Numbered from the stretch's first letter, positions 52,177-61,201 are shown. The stretch is DNA of 64,000 nucleotides from JBFAPK01 sp040676675 (GCF_040676675.1 NZ_JBFAPK010000001.1:372001-436000); one strand, 5' to 3'. The notes: generated by a model from the sequence alone, not told the origin. Program-made: numbers and translations.

Positions 52177-53595
52177 TCAGGACGCCGAAGCACCGTTCGC
52201 GGGCGCGGGTCGTCGCCGCCGGGCCGTGGCCAGCAGCAGCACCGCCCCGGCCAGTACGGCGAGCGCCACGGTCGCCACGCCCGAGGCGAGAAGCGTGCCG
52301 CCGGCGCCGAGGAGCACGACCAGGGGACCGCCGACCAGCATTCCGGCGGGTCCGGCGGCGGTGGTGAGGGCACCCCGGGCGGCCAGCACCGCCGGCAGGT
52401 CCGCGGGCCGCACCGCGTTCTGGAACAGCGCCAGGTTGAACGCCGGGAACGGGCCGTAGACCAGGCCGCCCACGGCCAGGCAGAGCATGGTCGGCCAGCC
52501 CGGCCCGAGGAAGCCGAAGGGGAGCAGCGCCAGGCCCCAGCCGGCGACCACCGCGAGCGCGAACGGCCACGGGCGGACCCGTAGCAGCAGCCCACCGGCC
52601 CAGCCGCCGACCAGGGCACCGACCCCGAAGAGCGTCCAGTACGCGCCGAGCAGTCCGGCCGAACCGTCCCGCCCGTCGACGGCGTACAGCGGCAGGGCCA
52701 CCTCGACCGGGCCGTAGAGGAAGAAGAAGACGGCGGTGACGACGATCAGGCCGATCAGGTCGGGCCGCCGGGCTAGCAGCCGGAAGCCGTGCCCCGTACG
52801 CCGGCCCTTCGCCGCCTCGCCCTCGCCCACCGCCGGACCCTCGTTCGCCGCTGGGCCCTCGTTCGCCGCCGCTCCGCCGGTACCCGCCCCGGCGGTCGCG
52901 ATCCGGCGCAGCTGGAGGGCGAGGAAGAGGTAGGTGAGCGCGTCGACGAGCACGATCGGGCCGGGACCGGTGACCGGCACCGCCAGCCCGGCGATCGCGG
53001 GACCCACGATGATCGCCGCGGTCTGGCCGGTCACCACCAGGGCGTTGGCGGGCAGCCGGTCCGCCCCGCGGAACAGCTCGCTGAGCATCGTGTACGTGCC
53101 GGCGTTCCCCCACGCCCCCAGCAGCGACGAGACGCCCAGCAGGGCGACGTACCCGGCCGGGCCGAGCCGGTCGGTCAGGGCCAGCACGGCCGCCGCGCCG
53201 ATCGCGACCGCGCGCAGCATCGCGTGGGCGACCAGCAGGGAGCGCGCGTTGGCCCGGCCCAGCCAGGGCGCGAGCACGACCGCGCCGAGGGCGGCCGGCA
53301 GGGCGTACGCGGCGAGGGAGGCGCTGACCACCAGCTCGGCGGAGCCGGCCGGCGCGATCCGGATGGCCAGCAGCGATATCCCCACCACGCTCAGGCCGTC
53401 CCCGAGGTACGAGACGAGCAGGGCCGCCAGCAACCGCCGGAAGTCCGGTTGCCGGAGCACGCCCCGGTACGTCCGGGGGACCAGTCGGGCGGCGAGGCCG
53501 CTGGCCGGCGCGGCCGGCGCGGCCGGCGCGGCCGGTTCGGTCAGTTCGGCGGGAACAGCCGGTTCGGCCGGCTCGGCGGTGGAGGTCGCGCTCAT
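52177..53595 (-). CDS. MFS transporter (macrolide-efflux-like)
   Basis: 472 residues, with 12 predicted membrane helices after a 45-residue Ala/Glu/Pro-rich cytoplasmic N-terminus. MFS features include LLVSYLGDGLSVVGISLLAI in helix 1 and a long charged central loop (about 235-265, with repeated EGPAANEGPA). The GALVGGWAGGLLLR segment in the second half is typical of the MFS_3 (enterobactin exporter/macrolide efflux) group. The substrate is unknown. No regulator is adjacent. An AAPAAPAA run near residues 25-35 is low-complexity. Confidence 0.85.
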   Translation of the reverse strand: MSATSTAEPAEPAVPAELTEPAAPAAPAAPASGLAARLVPRTYRGVLRQPDFRRLLAALLVSYLGDGLSVVGISLLAIRIAPAGSAELVVSASLAAYALPAALGAVVLAPWLGRANARSLLVAHAMLRAVAIGAAAVLALTDRLGPAGYVALLGVSSLLGAWGNAGTYTMLSELFRGADRLPANALVVTGQTAAIIVGPAIAGLAVPVTGPGPIVLVDALTYLFLALQLRRIATAGAGTGGAAANEGPAANEGPAVGEGEAAKGRRTGHGFRLLARRPDLIGLIVVTAVFFFLYGPVEVALPLYAVDGRDGSAGLLGAYWTLFGVGALVGGWAGGLLLRVRPWPFALAVVAGWGLALLPFGFLGPGWPTMLCLAVGGLVYGPFPAFNLALFQNAVRPADLPAVLAARGALTTAAGPAGMLVGGPLVVLLGAGGTLLASGVATVALAVLAGAVLLLATARRRRPAPANGASAS

Positions 53596-53730
53596 CGCGG
53601 AAGCGTGTCAATTGAAGCCCGGTTGAGGTCAAGCGCCACGGGAAAGAAGAGCCCCAGGGATGGTCCGCTCGCCTATGTGGCTTTGCCCCCAATCGTCGGC
53701 CCCGCCGGCCAGGTGAGGGAGGATGGGATC

Positions 53731-55566
53731 ATGAGTGCACGGGTACGCGCGCCGGAGCTGCGCGGGCGCGGCTGGCTGAACACGGGCGGGAAGTCCCTCT
53801 CGCTGAAGGACGACCTGCGGGGCCGCATCGTCCTGCTCGACTTCTGGACCTTCTGCTGCATCAACTGCCTGCACGTCCTGGACGAGCTGCGCCCGCTGGA
53901 GGAGAAGTACGGCGACGCCGTGGTCATCGTCGGGGTGCACTCGCCGAAGTTCGAGCACGAGCGGGACCCGGAGGCGCTCGCCGCCGCGGTCGAGCGGTAC
54001 GGCGTCAGCCACCCCGTGCTGGACGACCCCGACCTGTGGACCTGGCAGCAGTACGCGGCGAAGGCGTGGCCGACCCTGAGCGTGGTCGACCCCGAGGGCT
54101 ACGTGGTGGCCACCATGGCGGGCGAGGGCCACGCCGAGGGGCTGGCCCGGCTGATCGACGAGTTGATCGCCACCCACGAGGCCAGGGGCACCCTGCGCCG
54201 GGGCGAGGGCCCGTACGTGCCGCCGGCCGAGCCGGCCACCGCGCTGCGCTTCCCCGGCAAGGCCGTACCGCTGCCGGGCGGCACCCTGCTCGTCTCCGAC
54301 TCCGCCCGACACTCCCTGGTCGAACTGGCCGCCGACGCGGAGACCGTGCTGCGGCGGATCGGCTCCGGTTCGCGCGGCCGGGCGGACGGCACCCCCGACG
54401 CGGCGAGCTTCTCCGAGCCGCAGGGGCTTTGCGTCCTCCCCCCGCACGTCGCCGAGATCGCCGGGTACGACGTCGTGGTCGCCGACACCGTGAACCACCT
54501 GCTCCGCGGCGTACGGCTGGAGACCGGAGAGGTCACCACGGTGGCCGGTACGGGGCGGCAGTGGCGCTCGACGGTCGACGACCACGCGCACGACGCGCTC
54601 GCCGTCGACCTCTCCTCCCCCTGGGACCTCGCCTGGTACGACGACCGGGTGATCGTCGCGATGGCCGGGATCCACCAGCTCTGGTGGTACGACCCGGTGA
54701 AGCGGACCGCCGGCGTCTACGCCGGTACGACGGTCGAGTCGCTGCGGGACGGGCCGCTGCCTGACGTCTGGATGGCGCAGCCCTCCGGCCTCTCCGCCTC
54801 GACCGACGGGAGCCGGCTCTGGATCGCTGACAGCGAGACCAGCGCCCTGCGGTTCGTCGCCGAGGGCGAGCTGCACACCGCGGTCGGGCAGGGCCTGTTC
54901 GACTTCGGGCACGTGGACGGTCCCGCCGCCGAGGCGCTGCTCCAGCACCCGCTCGGGGTCTGTGCGCTCCCGGACGGCTCGGTGCTGGTGGCCGACACCT
55001 ACAACGGCGCGGTGCGCCGGTTCGACCCGGCCACCGGTACCGTCTCCACGGTCGCCGCGGATTTGGGCGAGCCGAGCGACGTGGTGCTCACCGCCGACGG
55101 CGAGGTGCTGGTGGTGGAGTCGTCGGCGCACCGGCTGACCCGGCTCGCGCCCGGCGCGCTCTCGGCCGTCGGCGCCCGTACCGTCGACGGCGGCCGGCGC
55201 CGCGCCGAACGTCCGCCGACCGCGCTGGCGCCGGGCGAGGTGACGCTGGAGGTCATCTTCACCCCGGCGCCCGGACAGAAGCTGGACGAGTCGTTCGGCC
55301 CCTCGACCCGGCTGGAGGTCTCGGCCTCCCCGCCCGAACTGCTCGTCGAGGGGGCGGGCGTGACCACCGAGCTGTCGCGCCGGCTGGTGCTGAACGCCGA
55401 GGTGCCGGCGGGGGTGCTCCAGGTGGTGGCGCAGGCCGCGACCTGCGACGCGGAGGCCGAGCACGCGGCCTGCCACCTGACCCGGCAGGACTGGGGCGTA
55501 CCGGTACGCGTCGGTCCGGGCGGCGCGGGCCGCCTCCCGCTGGTCCTGCGCGGTCTCGACGCCTGA
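53731..55566 (+). CDS. thioredoxin-like / NHL-repeat protein (NHLRC2-like)
   Basis: 611 residues. The N-terminal thioredoxin-like domain (about 20-165) has the NHLRC2-type sequence LDFWTFCCINCLHVLDEL, where the usual CxxC is CCINC. An NHL beta-propeller follows (about 180-470, with repeats such as VVVADTVNHLLRGV, LWIADSETSALRFV and VLVADTYNGAVRRFD), then a beta-rich C-terminal domain. The order matches human NHLRC2 and its bacterial relatives, whose role is unsettled. No signal peptide, so cytosolic. ATG with GAGGGAGG upstream. Confidence 0.9.
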   Translation: MSARVRAPELRGRGWLNTGGKSLSLKDDLRGRIVLLDFWTFCCINCLHVLDELRPLEEKYGDAVVIVGVHSPKFEHERDPEALAAAVERYGVSHPVLDDPDLWTWQQYAAKAWPTLSVVDPEGYVVATMAGEGHAEGLARLIDELIATHEARGTLRRGEGPYVPPAEPATALRFPGKAVPLPGGTLLVSDSARHSLVELAADAETVLRRIGSGSRGRADGTPDAASFSEPQGLCVLPPHVAEIAGYDVVVADTVNHLLRGVRLETGEVTTVAGTGRQWRSTVDDHAHDALAVDLSSPWDLAWYDDRVIVAMAGIHQLWWYDPVKRTAGVYAGTTVESLRDGPLPDVWMAQPSGLSASTDGSRLWIADSETSALRFVAEGELHTAVGQGLFDFGHVDGPAAEALLQHPLGVCALPDGSVLVADTYNGAVRRFDPATGTVSTVAADLGEPSDVVLTADGEVLVVESSAHRLTRLAPGALSAVGARTVDGGRRRAERPPTALAPGEVTLEVIFTPAPGQKLDESFGPSTRLEVSASPPELLVEGAGVTTELSRRLVLNAEVPAGVLQVVAQAATCDAEAEHAACHLTRQDWGVPVRVGPGGAGRLPLVLRGLDA

Positions 55567-55654
55567 GCCCCGTCGGGGTCGCCGGCCCGGCCGCCCCTGG
55601 GCCACCGCGGGGGTAGGACGAACGCCGACCGGGGTACGCCGGCGCTCCGGGCGG

Positions 55655-56404
55655 TCAGACGAACGGCGCCAGGGGTACACCGGCGCGCTCCAGCGCCGCG
55701 CGGACCGCCCGGGCGTGCTCGACCGCGCCCGGCGTGTCCCCGTGCAGGCAGATCGAGTCGACCGGGCAGGGCACCTCGGTGCCGTCCACCGCCACCACGC
55801 TCCGGTCGGTGGCCATCCGGACCGCCCGTGCGGTCACCTCGTCCACCCCGGTCACCAGCGCCCCGGGGCCGGTACGCGGCACCAGCGTCCCGTTCGGCTG
55901 GTAGCCCCGGTCGGCGAAGCCCTCGCCGACGACCCGCAGCCCGGCACCGGTCGCGAGCTGCGCCAGCACCGAGCCGGGCAGGCAGAGTACGGGCAGCCGC
56001 CGGTCGTACTCGGCGACCGCGGCCACCACCGCCGCCGCCTCCGGCTCGTGTACCGCCGCCGCGTTGTAGAGCGCGCCGTGCGGCTTCACGTACCGGACCG
56101 AGGTGCCCGCGAGGCGGCAGAACACCTCCAGCGCGCCGATCTGGTACAGGATCTCGTCGCGCAGCTCCGCGAAGGCGTACTCGATCCGCCGCCGGCCGAA
56201 GCCGGCGAGGTCGCGGTACCCCACCTGCGCGCCGACGGCGACACCGCGCCCGGCGGCGGCGGCGCAGACCCGCCGCATCGTCGGCGGGTCGCCGGCGTGG
56301 AATCCGCAGGCGACGTTGGCCGACGTGATCGCGTCGAGCAGCGCCTCGTCGTCGCCGAGGCGCCAGACGCCGAAGCCCTCGCCGAGGTCAGCGTTGAGGT
56401 CCAT
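55655..56404 (-). CDS. pxpA: 5-oxoprolinase subunit A (LamB/YcsF family)
   Basis: 249 residues, the normal length. Signature motifs: MDLNADLGEGFGVW at the N-terminus, ANVACGFHAGDP, YVKPHGALYN and ICLHGDTPGAVEHA, containing the His and Asp residues of the active site. PxpA works with PxpB and PxpC to hydrolyse 5-oxoproline to glutamate at the cost of ATP. No pxpB or pxpC is adjacent here, so they must lie elsewhere or the enzyme works alone. Convergent with the NHL gene and divergent from the TrhA gene. Confidence 0.93.
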   Translation of the reverse strand: MDLNADLGEGFGVWRLGDDEALLDAITSANVACGFHAGDPPTMRRVCAAAAGRGVAVGAQVGYRDLAGFGRRRIEYAFAELRDEILYQIGALEVFCRLAGTSVRYVKPHGALYNAAAVHEPEAAAVVAAVAEYDRRLPVLCLPGSVLAQLATGAGLRVVGEGFADRGYQPNGTLVPRTGPGALVTGVDEVTARAVRMATDRSVVAVDGTEVPCPVDSICLHGDTPGAVEHARAVRAALERAGVPLAPFV

Positions 56405-56490
56405 GAGAACGGACAGTAGTCCCAGGGTGGCGCGAAGGTGTCGTGACGCGTTCCACTACCCACAAGTAACCTACGGTCCCGTAACCTGTC

Positions 56491-57171
56491 GTGGTGACCA
56501 TCTCCACCCCGGGCCGCGTCAGACCGGTCGACATCGGCAAGCCGCGGATGCGTGGCTGGCTGCACGCGTACGCGTTCTTCGTGGCGGCCGTCTGCGGCAT
56601 CGTGCTCTGCTCGCTCGCCGCCGCCCAACCCGGCTGGAAACCCCTGGTCAGCTGCGCCGTCTACAGCGTGACGGTCTGCGGGCTCTTCGGCACCAGCGCC
56701 CTCTACCACCGCCGGGTCTGGTCCGAGCGCGGATACCAGATCATGCGCCGGCTCGACCACTCCATGATCTTCGTCTTCATCGCCGGTACCTACACCCCGT
56801 TCTGTCTGCTTCTGCTGACCGGACGGCCGGCGACGGTGGTGCTCGCGGTGGTCTGGTCCGGCGCGCTGGCCGGGGTCGGGGTCAAGCTGATCTGGCCACA
56901 CGCGCCCCGCTGGGTCTCGGCACCGCTCTACCTGGCGCTGGGCTGGGTGGCGATCGCGGTGCTCCCCGACATCCTGCGGCACGGCGGGGTCACCGCCCTG
57001 GTGTTGCTGCTCGCGGGCGGCGCCGCGTACAGCGTCGGGGCGGTCTTCTACGCCCTGCGCCGCCCCAACCCCTGGCCCACCGTCTTCGGGCACCACGAGT
57101 TCTTCCACGCCTGCACGCTGGTCGCCGCCATCTGCCACCACGTCGCGATCTACTTCGCCCTCTTCTCCTGA
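56491..57171 (+). CDS. trhA: hemolysin III / TrhA family (PAQR) membrane protein
   Basis: 226 residues with seven membrane helices. PAQR motifs are present: SALYHRRVWSERGYQIMRRL, DHSMIFVFIAGTYTPF and, in the last helix, HHEFFHACTLVAAICHH, whose His residues with the earlier Ser/His/Asp form the zinc-dependent ceramidase-like site. Bacterial members influence membrane energetics; a true hemolytic role is not implied. GTG start with a very short leader (TAACCT repeats at 56467 and 56482 are possible -10 elements). A terminator follows at 57185-57223. Confidence 0.9.
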   Translation: MVTISTPGRVRPVDIGKPRMRGWLHAYAFFVAAVCGIVLCSLAAAQPGWKPLVSCAVYSVTVCGLFGTSALYHRRVWSERGYQIMRRLDHSMIFVFIAGTYTPFCLLLLTGRPATVVLAVVWSGALAGVGVKLIWPHAPRWVSAPLYLALGWVAIAVLPDILRHGGVTALVLLLAGGAAYSVGAVFYALRRPNPWPTVFGHHEFFHACTLVAAICHHVAIYFALFS

Positions 57172-57184
57172 CCCGGACGGCGGC

Positions 57185-57223
57185 GACCGGCCCGTCCCCA
57201 CCTCGGGCGGGGTCGGGCCGGTC
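57185..57223. terminator. terminator between TrhA and a convergent DUF6458 gene
   Basis: GACCGGCCCG (57185-57194) pairs exactly with CGGGCCGGTC (57214-57223), and an inner CCCC/GGGG pair extends the stem. It lies 14 bp after the TrhA stop. Confidence 0.8.
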
Positions 57224-57243
57224 TCGGGTCGCTACGGCGTCGA

Positions 57244-57273
57244 AAAACTGCGGTGCCGAAAACTGCGGTGCCG
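57244..57273. repeat. two tandem copies of a 15-bp unit
   Basis: AAAACTGCGGTGCCG occurs twice in direct succession (57244-57258 and 57259-57273) in the convergent intergenic region. CGGGTCGCTACGG also occurs on both sides of it. Local slippage duplications; no function evident. Confidence 0.7.
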
Positions 57274-57310
57274 GGAGAAACCGGGTCGCTACGGTGCCGG
57301 GGCGCCGGGG

Positions 57311-57580
57311 TCAGACGACCGGGCCGCTCGGGCGCCGTACCTCGCGGTACTCCTCGACCACCCGGTCGCGCTGGACCGGTACGCGCGGCGCCGGCGCGGT
57401 GGTGACGACGGCGCGCCGCCGGCCCCGCCAGAACCAGGCGGTCATGATCAGACCGACCACGCCGGCGAGCATCAACACCCAGCCGACCACGCTCAGGTCG
57501 AGCCAACCCAGGTCGACGTGGAGCGCGAATGCGAAGATCGCGCCCAGCGCGATGAGGAAGATACTTCCGCCGATGCCCAC
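57311..57580 (-). CDS. DUF6458 family small membrane protein (copy 1)
   Basis: 89 residues, starting MGIGGSIFLIALGAIFAFAL, with two membrane helices (about 3-22 and 30-50) and a basic C-terminal tail (WRGRRRAVV...). It matches the 89-residue paralogue at 60932-61201 in length, helix positions and the motif GWV.MLAG..GL...FW. Family function unknown. GTG start with GGAGGG 9 bases upstream. The gene is divergent from sixA, with 115 bp between them. Confidence 0.85.
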   Translation of the reverse strand: MGIGGSIFLIALGAIFAFALHVDLGWLDLSVVGWVLMLAGVVGLIMTAWFWRGRRRAVVTTAPAPRVPVQRDRVVEEYREVRRPSGPVV

Positions 57581-57695
57581 TTGTCGCCCTCCTTGGCTTT
57601 AGCTGGCGTCCGCCACGCGCCGCGGCCGTGTGCGAGGTTGCGGCATCCATCGACTTACCCAGGCGCCGCGATCGCCAATCAGGCAAGCTGGGGCA

Positions 57696-58262
57696 ATGAC
57701 CGATCGCACTATCGTGCTGTTGCGCCATGCCAAGGCCGAGGGCCCCACGGGCACCCCCGACATCGAGCGCCGGCTGAGCGCGCGCGGGCACGCGGACGCG
57801 GCCGCCGCCGGGGCCTGGCTGGCGTACGGCGGGTACCTGCCGGAGTTGGTGGTCTGCTCACCGGCCAAGCGCACCCGGCAGACGTGGCACGACGTGGCGC
57901 TCGGCATGGCGGCGCCGCCCACGATCGGCGGGGCGCAGCCGTCCGCGCGGGGCGAGGAGGCGGCCGCGGAGGCGGCCACCCAGGCCCGCGCGCCGGTCGT
58001 CCGGTACGAGACGCTGGTCTACCAGGGTGACCCGGACGACCTGATGGAGATCGTCCGGGCCACCGAACCCGAGATCAGCACGCTGCTGCTGATCGGGCAC
58101 AACCCGAGCATCTCGGGCCTGTCGAAGCTGCTCGACCCGATCCACGCCGATCCGGAGGGGCTGCGGACCAGCGGAATCGTCGTGCACCGCGTCCCGACAC
58201 AATGGTCGGACCTGGCCGAACGCGAGGCACCCGTGCAGAAGTGGCACACCGCTCGCGGCTGA
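57696..58262 (+). CDS. SixA-like histidine phosphatase
   Basis: 188 residues. The histidine-phosphatase superfamily signature is at the N-terminus (IVLLRHAKAEGP, with the RHxK type that marks SixA rather than RHG), followed by ERRLSARGHADA, the VVCSPAKRTRQTW helix and the late LLLIGHNPSISGL motif that supplies the second catalytic His. SixA removes phosphate from histidine phosphotransfer domains and Nitrogen-PTS proteins in E. coli; the partner here is unknown. ATG 57696. Convergent with the RibD-domain reductase gene. Confidence 0.9.
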   Translation: MTDRTIVLLRHAKAEGPTGTPDIERRLSARGHADAAAAGAWLAYGGYLPELVVCSPAKRTRQTWHDVALGMAAPPTIGGAQPSARGEEAAAEAATQARAPVVRYETLVYQGDPDDLMEIVRATEPEISTLLLIGHNPSISGLSKLLDPIHADPEGLRTSGIVVHRVPTQWSDLAEREAPVQKWHTARG

Positions 58263-58369
58263 CCACCACCCACCAGCCCACCCCGGCAAAGGCCAAACCG
58301 CCCGGAGTGCGGCGCCCGCGCGGCCGCAACCCGAAGCTCTCACGGGCTGCGGCGCCTGTGTCACGTGCT

Positions 58370-58975
58370 TCAGGCGGTGGCGTACTGCGGGCGCCCGGTG
58401 GGTCGGTAGACCTGGAGCGTTATGCCCCTCGGGAAGGCTCGCGAGTCGATCAGGTCCAGCGCGATGTCTGGGCCGGTCTCGGGGAACAGCCGCGCGCCTT
58501 GGCCGACGACCACGGGGACGATGAGCAGGTTCATCTCGTCGACGAGGTCGTTCTCAAGCAGCCACCGGATCAGGGCAGCGCTGCCGTGCACCTGCAGCTC
58601 ACCACCCGGTTTGGCCTTCAGTTCGCCGATCGAGGCCGCGAGGTCGTCGGACAGGACCGTCGTGTCCGCCCAGCGCGGTTCAGTGAGCGTGGTCGACGCT
58701 ACGTACTTGTGCTTCGTGTTCAACGCGTCTGCGATGGGACCGCTGCCGGGACCCATCGCGCCCCAGTAGCCGGCGAACATCTCATACGTCCGTCGGCCGA
58801 ACAGGAACGCGTCGGCATGCTCGTAGACCTGGTCGACGTACGTCATGGCCTCGTTGTCGAAAAGCGGCCGAGCCCACCCGCCGCGTTCCATTCCAGGGTC
58901 GAGGATCGGATGCCGCCCGCCGTTTGCCTGCATCACGCCGTCGACGGTCATTTGCGTGGTGGTCGTCAGTTTCAT
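58370..58975 (-). CDS. dihydrofolate-reductase-like (RibD C-terminal domain) protein
   Basis: 201 residues, the length of YyaP/YwjB-type RibD_C proteins. Motifs include the N-terminal MKLTTTTQMTVDGVMQANGG, FLFGRRTYEMFAGYWG and LQVHGSAALIRWLLENDLV, which are typical of this reductase family. NAD(P)H-dependent reductase of unknown substrate; not a true folate-pathway DHFR by arrangement. RBS GAGAGGGG. Codon usage is less GC-biased than in flanking genes (a 60-base line at 58681 is about 58% GC), which hints at recent acquisition. Confidence 0.88.
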   Translation of the reverse strand: MKLTTTTQMTVDGVMQANGGRHPILDPGMERGGWARPLFDNEAMTYVDQVYEHADAFLFGRRTYEMFAGYWGAMGPGSGPIADALNTKHKYVASTTLTEPRWADTTVLSDDLAASIGELKAKPGGELQVHGSAALIRWLLENDLVDEMNLLIVPVVVGQGARLFPETGPDIALDLIDSRAFPRGITLQVYRPTGRPQYATA

Positions 58976-59063
58976 GATCGTGGTCCCCTCTCGCGGGTTT
59001 ACTTGTCCCTGGTAGAGATCGTCACTCGGTAGGACCGGACCGGCCGCTCCGAATTTCGTCGGG

Positions 59064-59840
59064 TCATCGCGTCCGCTGCGCGAGGTAGCAGCGGAAGACG
59101 AGACCCATGCGCACGGTCCCGTCGGTGCGTGATCGTGGTGCGAAGAAGGACCGCAGCGCCGCTTCGACGGTCGCGCGGCCGGAGTGCCGTATCGCCGCGG
59201 CGACCGGGCCGGCCGGTAGTTGGGCGGCGACCGCGTCGTTCTCGCTCGTGAAGTCGACGTCGAACGCGATGTCCGCCACGGCCACGGATGCGAACCCGGC
59301 ATCGAGCAGCGCGCCGCGAGCCGCGTCCGTGTCGGCAAGGTCGAACATGCTGTGGTCGGGCACCTCGTCGTGGTCAGCCAGCGATCTGATCAGCGCTGCG
59401 CTCTCGGCCTGCTCTGGACCGGCGCCCACCGTCACGACGGCCCTGCCTGACGGCGCGGTCACGCGCGCGACCTCGGCGAGCGCGCGGCGCGGATCGGCGG
59501 CGTAGAGCACCGAGTTGAAGGCGGTCACGACGTCGAAGGCACCGTCACCGAACGGCATGTGCTCGATGTCGTCGATGACGTAGCGGGCCGTGGGGCGCCG
59601 GCGCTGCGCGTACTCGACGAGTCCCGGCGCGGCGTCCAGCCCGATGACGTCTGCGCCGCTCTGAGCGGCCAGTTCGGCGAAGAGCCCCGATCCGCAGCCG
59701 GCGTCGAGCAGCCGCATACCGGGGCGAAGGTGCAGGCGTTCGAGCACCCGCTCGTACAGCGGCCGGATGCGCCCTTCCGCGCTCTCTGCCCAGGCTCGCG
59801 GATCGCTGCTCCAGAGCTCGCCCTGGACGGTCGCGTTCAT
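59064..59840 (-). CDS. class I SAM-dependent methyltransferase
   Basis: 258 residues. SAM-binding motif I is LLDAGCGSGLFAELAA (about 40-56), motif II follows at VIGLDAAPG and motif III-like at FDVVTAFNSVLYA. It belongs to the Methyltransf_11 group; the substrate is unknown (small molecule likely). It is divergent from the AraC regulator by 111 bp, which might control it. GC is lower than in the conserved neighbours, similar to the adjacent reductase gene. Confidence 0.88.
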   Translation of the reverse strand: MNATVQGELWSSDPRAWAESAEGRIRPLYERVLERLHLRPGMRLLDAGCGSGLFAELAAQSGADVIGLDAAPGLVEYAQRRRPTARYVIDDIEHMPFGDGAFDVVTAFNSVLYAADPRRALAEVARVTAPSGRAVVTVGAGPEQAESAALIRSLADHDEVPDHSMFDLADTDAARGALLDAGFASVAVADIAFDVDFTSENDAVAAQLPAGPVAAAIRHSGRATVEAALRSFFAPRSRTDGTVRMGLVFRCYLAQRTR

Positions 59841-59951
59841 CGGCGGCTCCCACCCGCCGGACTCGGTCGTCGATCGTGCGACGACCGACCGGGGCCCGAT
59901 CGGCGGTCGGGTGCCGGCAGCTCCGCCGAGCAGGAGGTCGTAAAGCTAAAC

Positions 59952-60926
59952 ATGGCCAAACCGTACGGCCGGACCCGCCGCGGGATCTTGAACAAACCGG
60001 GCGTCCTTCTCGCGGCAGACCAACCGGGCGGCATACTGAGTCGCGTGATTGGCGATCCGTTCTCCGCCCCCGCCTCAGGCGGGCAGAGCTACGTCGAGCG
60101 CTCGCCCGTCCCGGCATTGCGCGGGATAGTCTCCTCGGTCTGGGTCCAGCGGGTCGGTCGCGACGCCGCGCCGTACGTCCACCGGCGCATCCCCAACGGC
60201 GCCGTCGAACTCGTCTGCCAGGTCGGCTCGACGCCACAAGTGATCGGCCCGCTCACCGAGCCGCTGGTCGAGGTACTCCAGCCGGGCACCACGATTGTCG
60301 GCCTACGCTTCGTGCCGGGCGCCTTTCCGGTCGTCGCGGGGCAGCCCGCGTCGGAGGTGGCCGGAGTGGCGCTCAACGCCGAGCAGTTGTGGGGCCGCTC
60401 GGCCGCCACCCTTGGCGAGGTGGTCGGCACGGCAGCCTCGCCCCACGAGGCGCTCGCCGCCATGCAGCTCCACGTGCGCGAACGCGCCGGTGCCAGCCAG
60501 CCCCCAGACCCGCTCGTGTCCAAGGTGGTTCACGGTCTCATGCCGTGGCGCACGGTCGACGTGACGTCGCTGAGGGCGTCTCTTCACATCTCCGAGACGC
60601 AGCTGCGGCGCCGCTGCCACGCCGCCGTCGGGCTCGCGCCAAAGGCGCTGCACCGGCTGCTGCGCTTCCAGGGCTTCCTCGCGCTCGTCCAGCAGGCCAT
60701 CGCCCGGGGCCGTGCGGCGACGGACGACGGGCTCGGGCTGCTCGCACTACGCGCCGGCTACGCCGACCAACCCCACCTCACGCGCGAGTGCGTCCGGCTC
60801 ACCGGCGTTTCGCCGCGAGTGTTCGTCGCCGAGACACAACGGGCCTGCGCCTGCGGGCACGATCACTCGGCGTCATTCGTGCCCGTGTTGCGCGCCGAGA
60901 CGGAAACACACCCCACCTGGGCATAA
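59952..60926 (+). CDS. AraC family transcriptional regulator
   Basis: 324 residues if ATG 59952 is the start. The family-typical N-terminal domain of unknown ligand begins later (YVERSPVPALRGIVSSVWVQ), so an internal GTG at about 60044 is an alternative. The C-terminal DNA-binding part has the two AraC helix-turn-helix units: VTSLRASLHISETQLRRRCH and LALRAGYADQPHLTRECVRL, ending TGVSPRVFVAE. A Cys/His-rich tail (CACGHDHS) could bind metal. Divergent from the methyltransferase, convergent with DUF6458 copy 2. Target unknown. Confidence 0.87.
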   Translation: MAKPYGRTRRGILNKPGVLLAADQPGGILSRVIGDPFSAPASGGQSYVERSPVPALRGIVSSVWVQRVGRDAAPYVHRRIPNGAVELVCQVGSTPQVIGPLTEPLVEVLQPGTTIVGLRFVPGAFPVVAGQPASEVAGVALNAEQLWGRSAATLGEVVGTAASPHEALAAMQLHVRERAGASQPPDPLVSKVVHGLMPWRTVDVTSLRASLHISETQLRRRCHAAVGLAPKALHRLLRFQGFLALVQQAIARGRAATDDGLGLLALRAGYADQPHLTRECVRLTGVSPRVFVAETQRACACGHDHSASFVPVLRAETETHPTWA

Positions 60927-60931
60927 CACGG

Positions 60932-61201
60932 TCAGGAGGGTGGCGCGCTCGGAGGTGGCGGATCGGGAGGTGGCGGCATCACGGCGGTCGGATGGGACAA
61001 CCGGTTCTCCTCGACGATGAGCGTACGGGCCCGCCGCCGGCGGTCGTGCCAGAACCAGAAGGTGGTCAGCAGTACGGCCAGCCCGGCGAGGATGAAAACC
61101 CAGCCGACCGCGCGCAGGTCGATCCACCAGACATTCGCCCTGATGGCAAATGTCAGGATTGCGCCCACGGTTATGAGAAAAATACCGCTACCGATGCCCA
61201 T
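60932..61201 (-). CDS. DUF6458 family small membrane protein (copy 2)
   Basis: 89 residues beginning MGIGSGIFLITVGAILTFAI, the same length and two-helix topology as the copy at 57311-57580, with a basic loop after helix 2 (WHDRRRRART) and a Pro-rich tail. Start ATG 61201 with GGGGGAG upstream. The two copies flank a block that carries sixA, the reductase, the methyltransferase and the AraC regulator. Confidence 0.85.
   Translation of the reverse strand: MGIGSGIFLITVGAILTFAIRANVWWIDLRAVGWVFILAGLAVLLTTFWFWHDRRRRARTLIVEENRLSHPTAVMPPPPDPPPPSAPPS

Noticed and set aside
58370..58975. RibD-domain protein as folate-pathway dihydrofolate reductase
   Set aside because: Sequence pattern and context fit the general RibD_C reductase group; no thyA or folate genes are adjacent.
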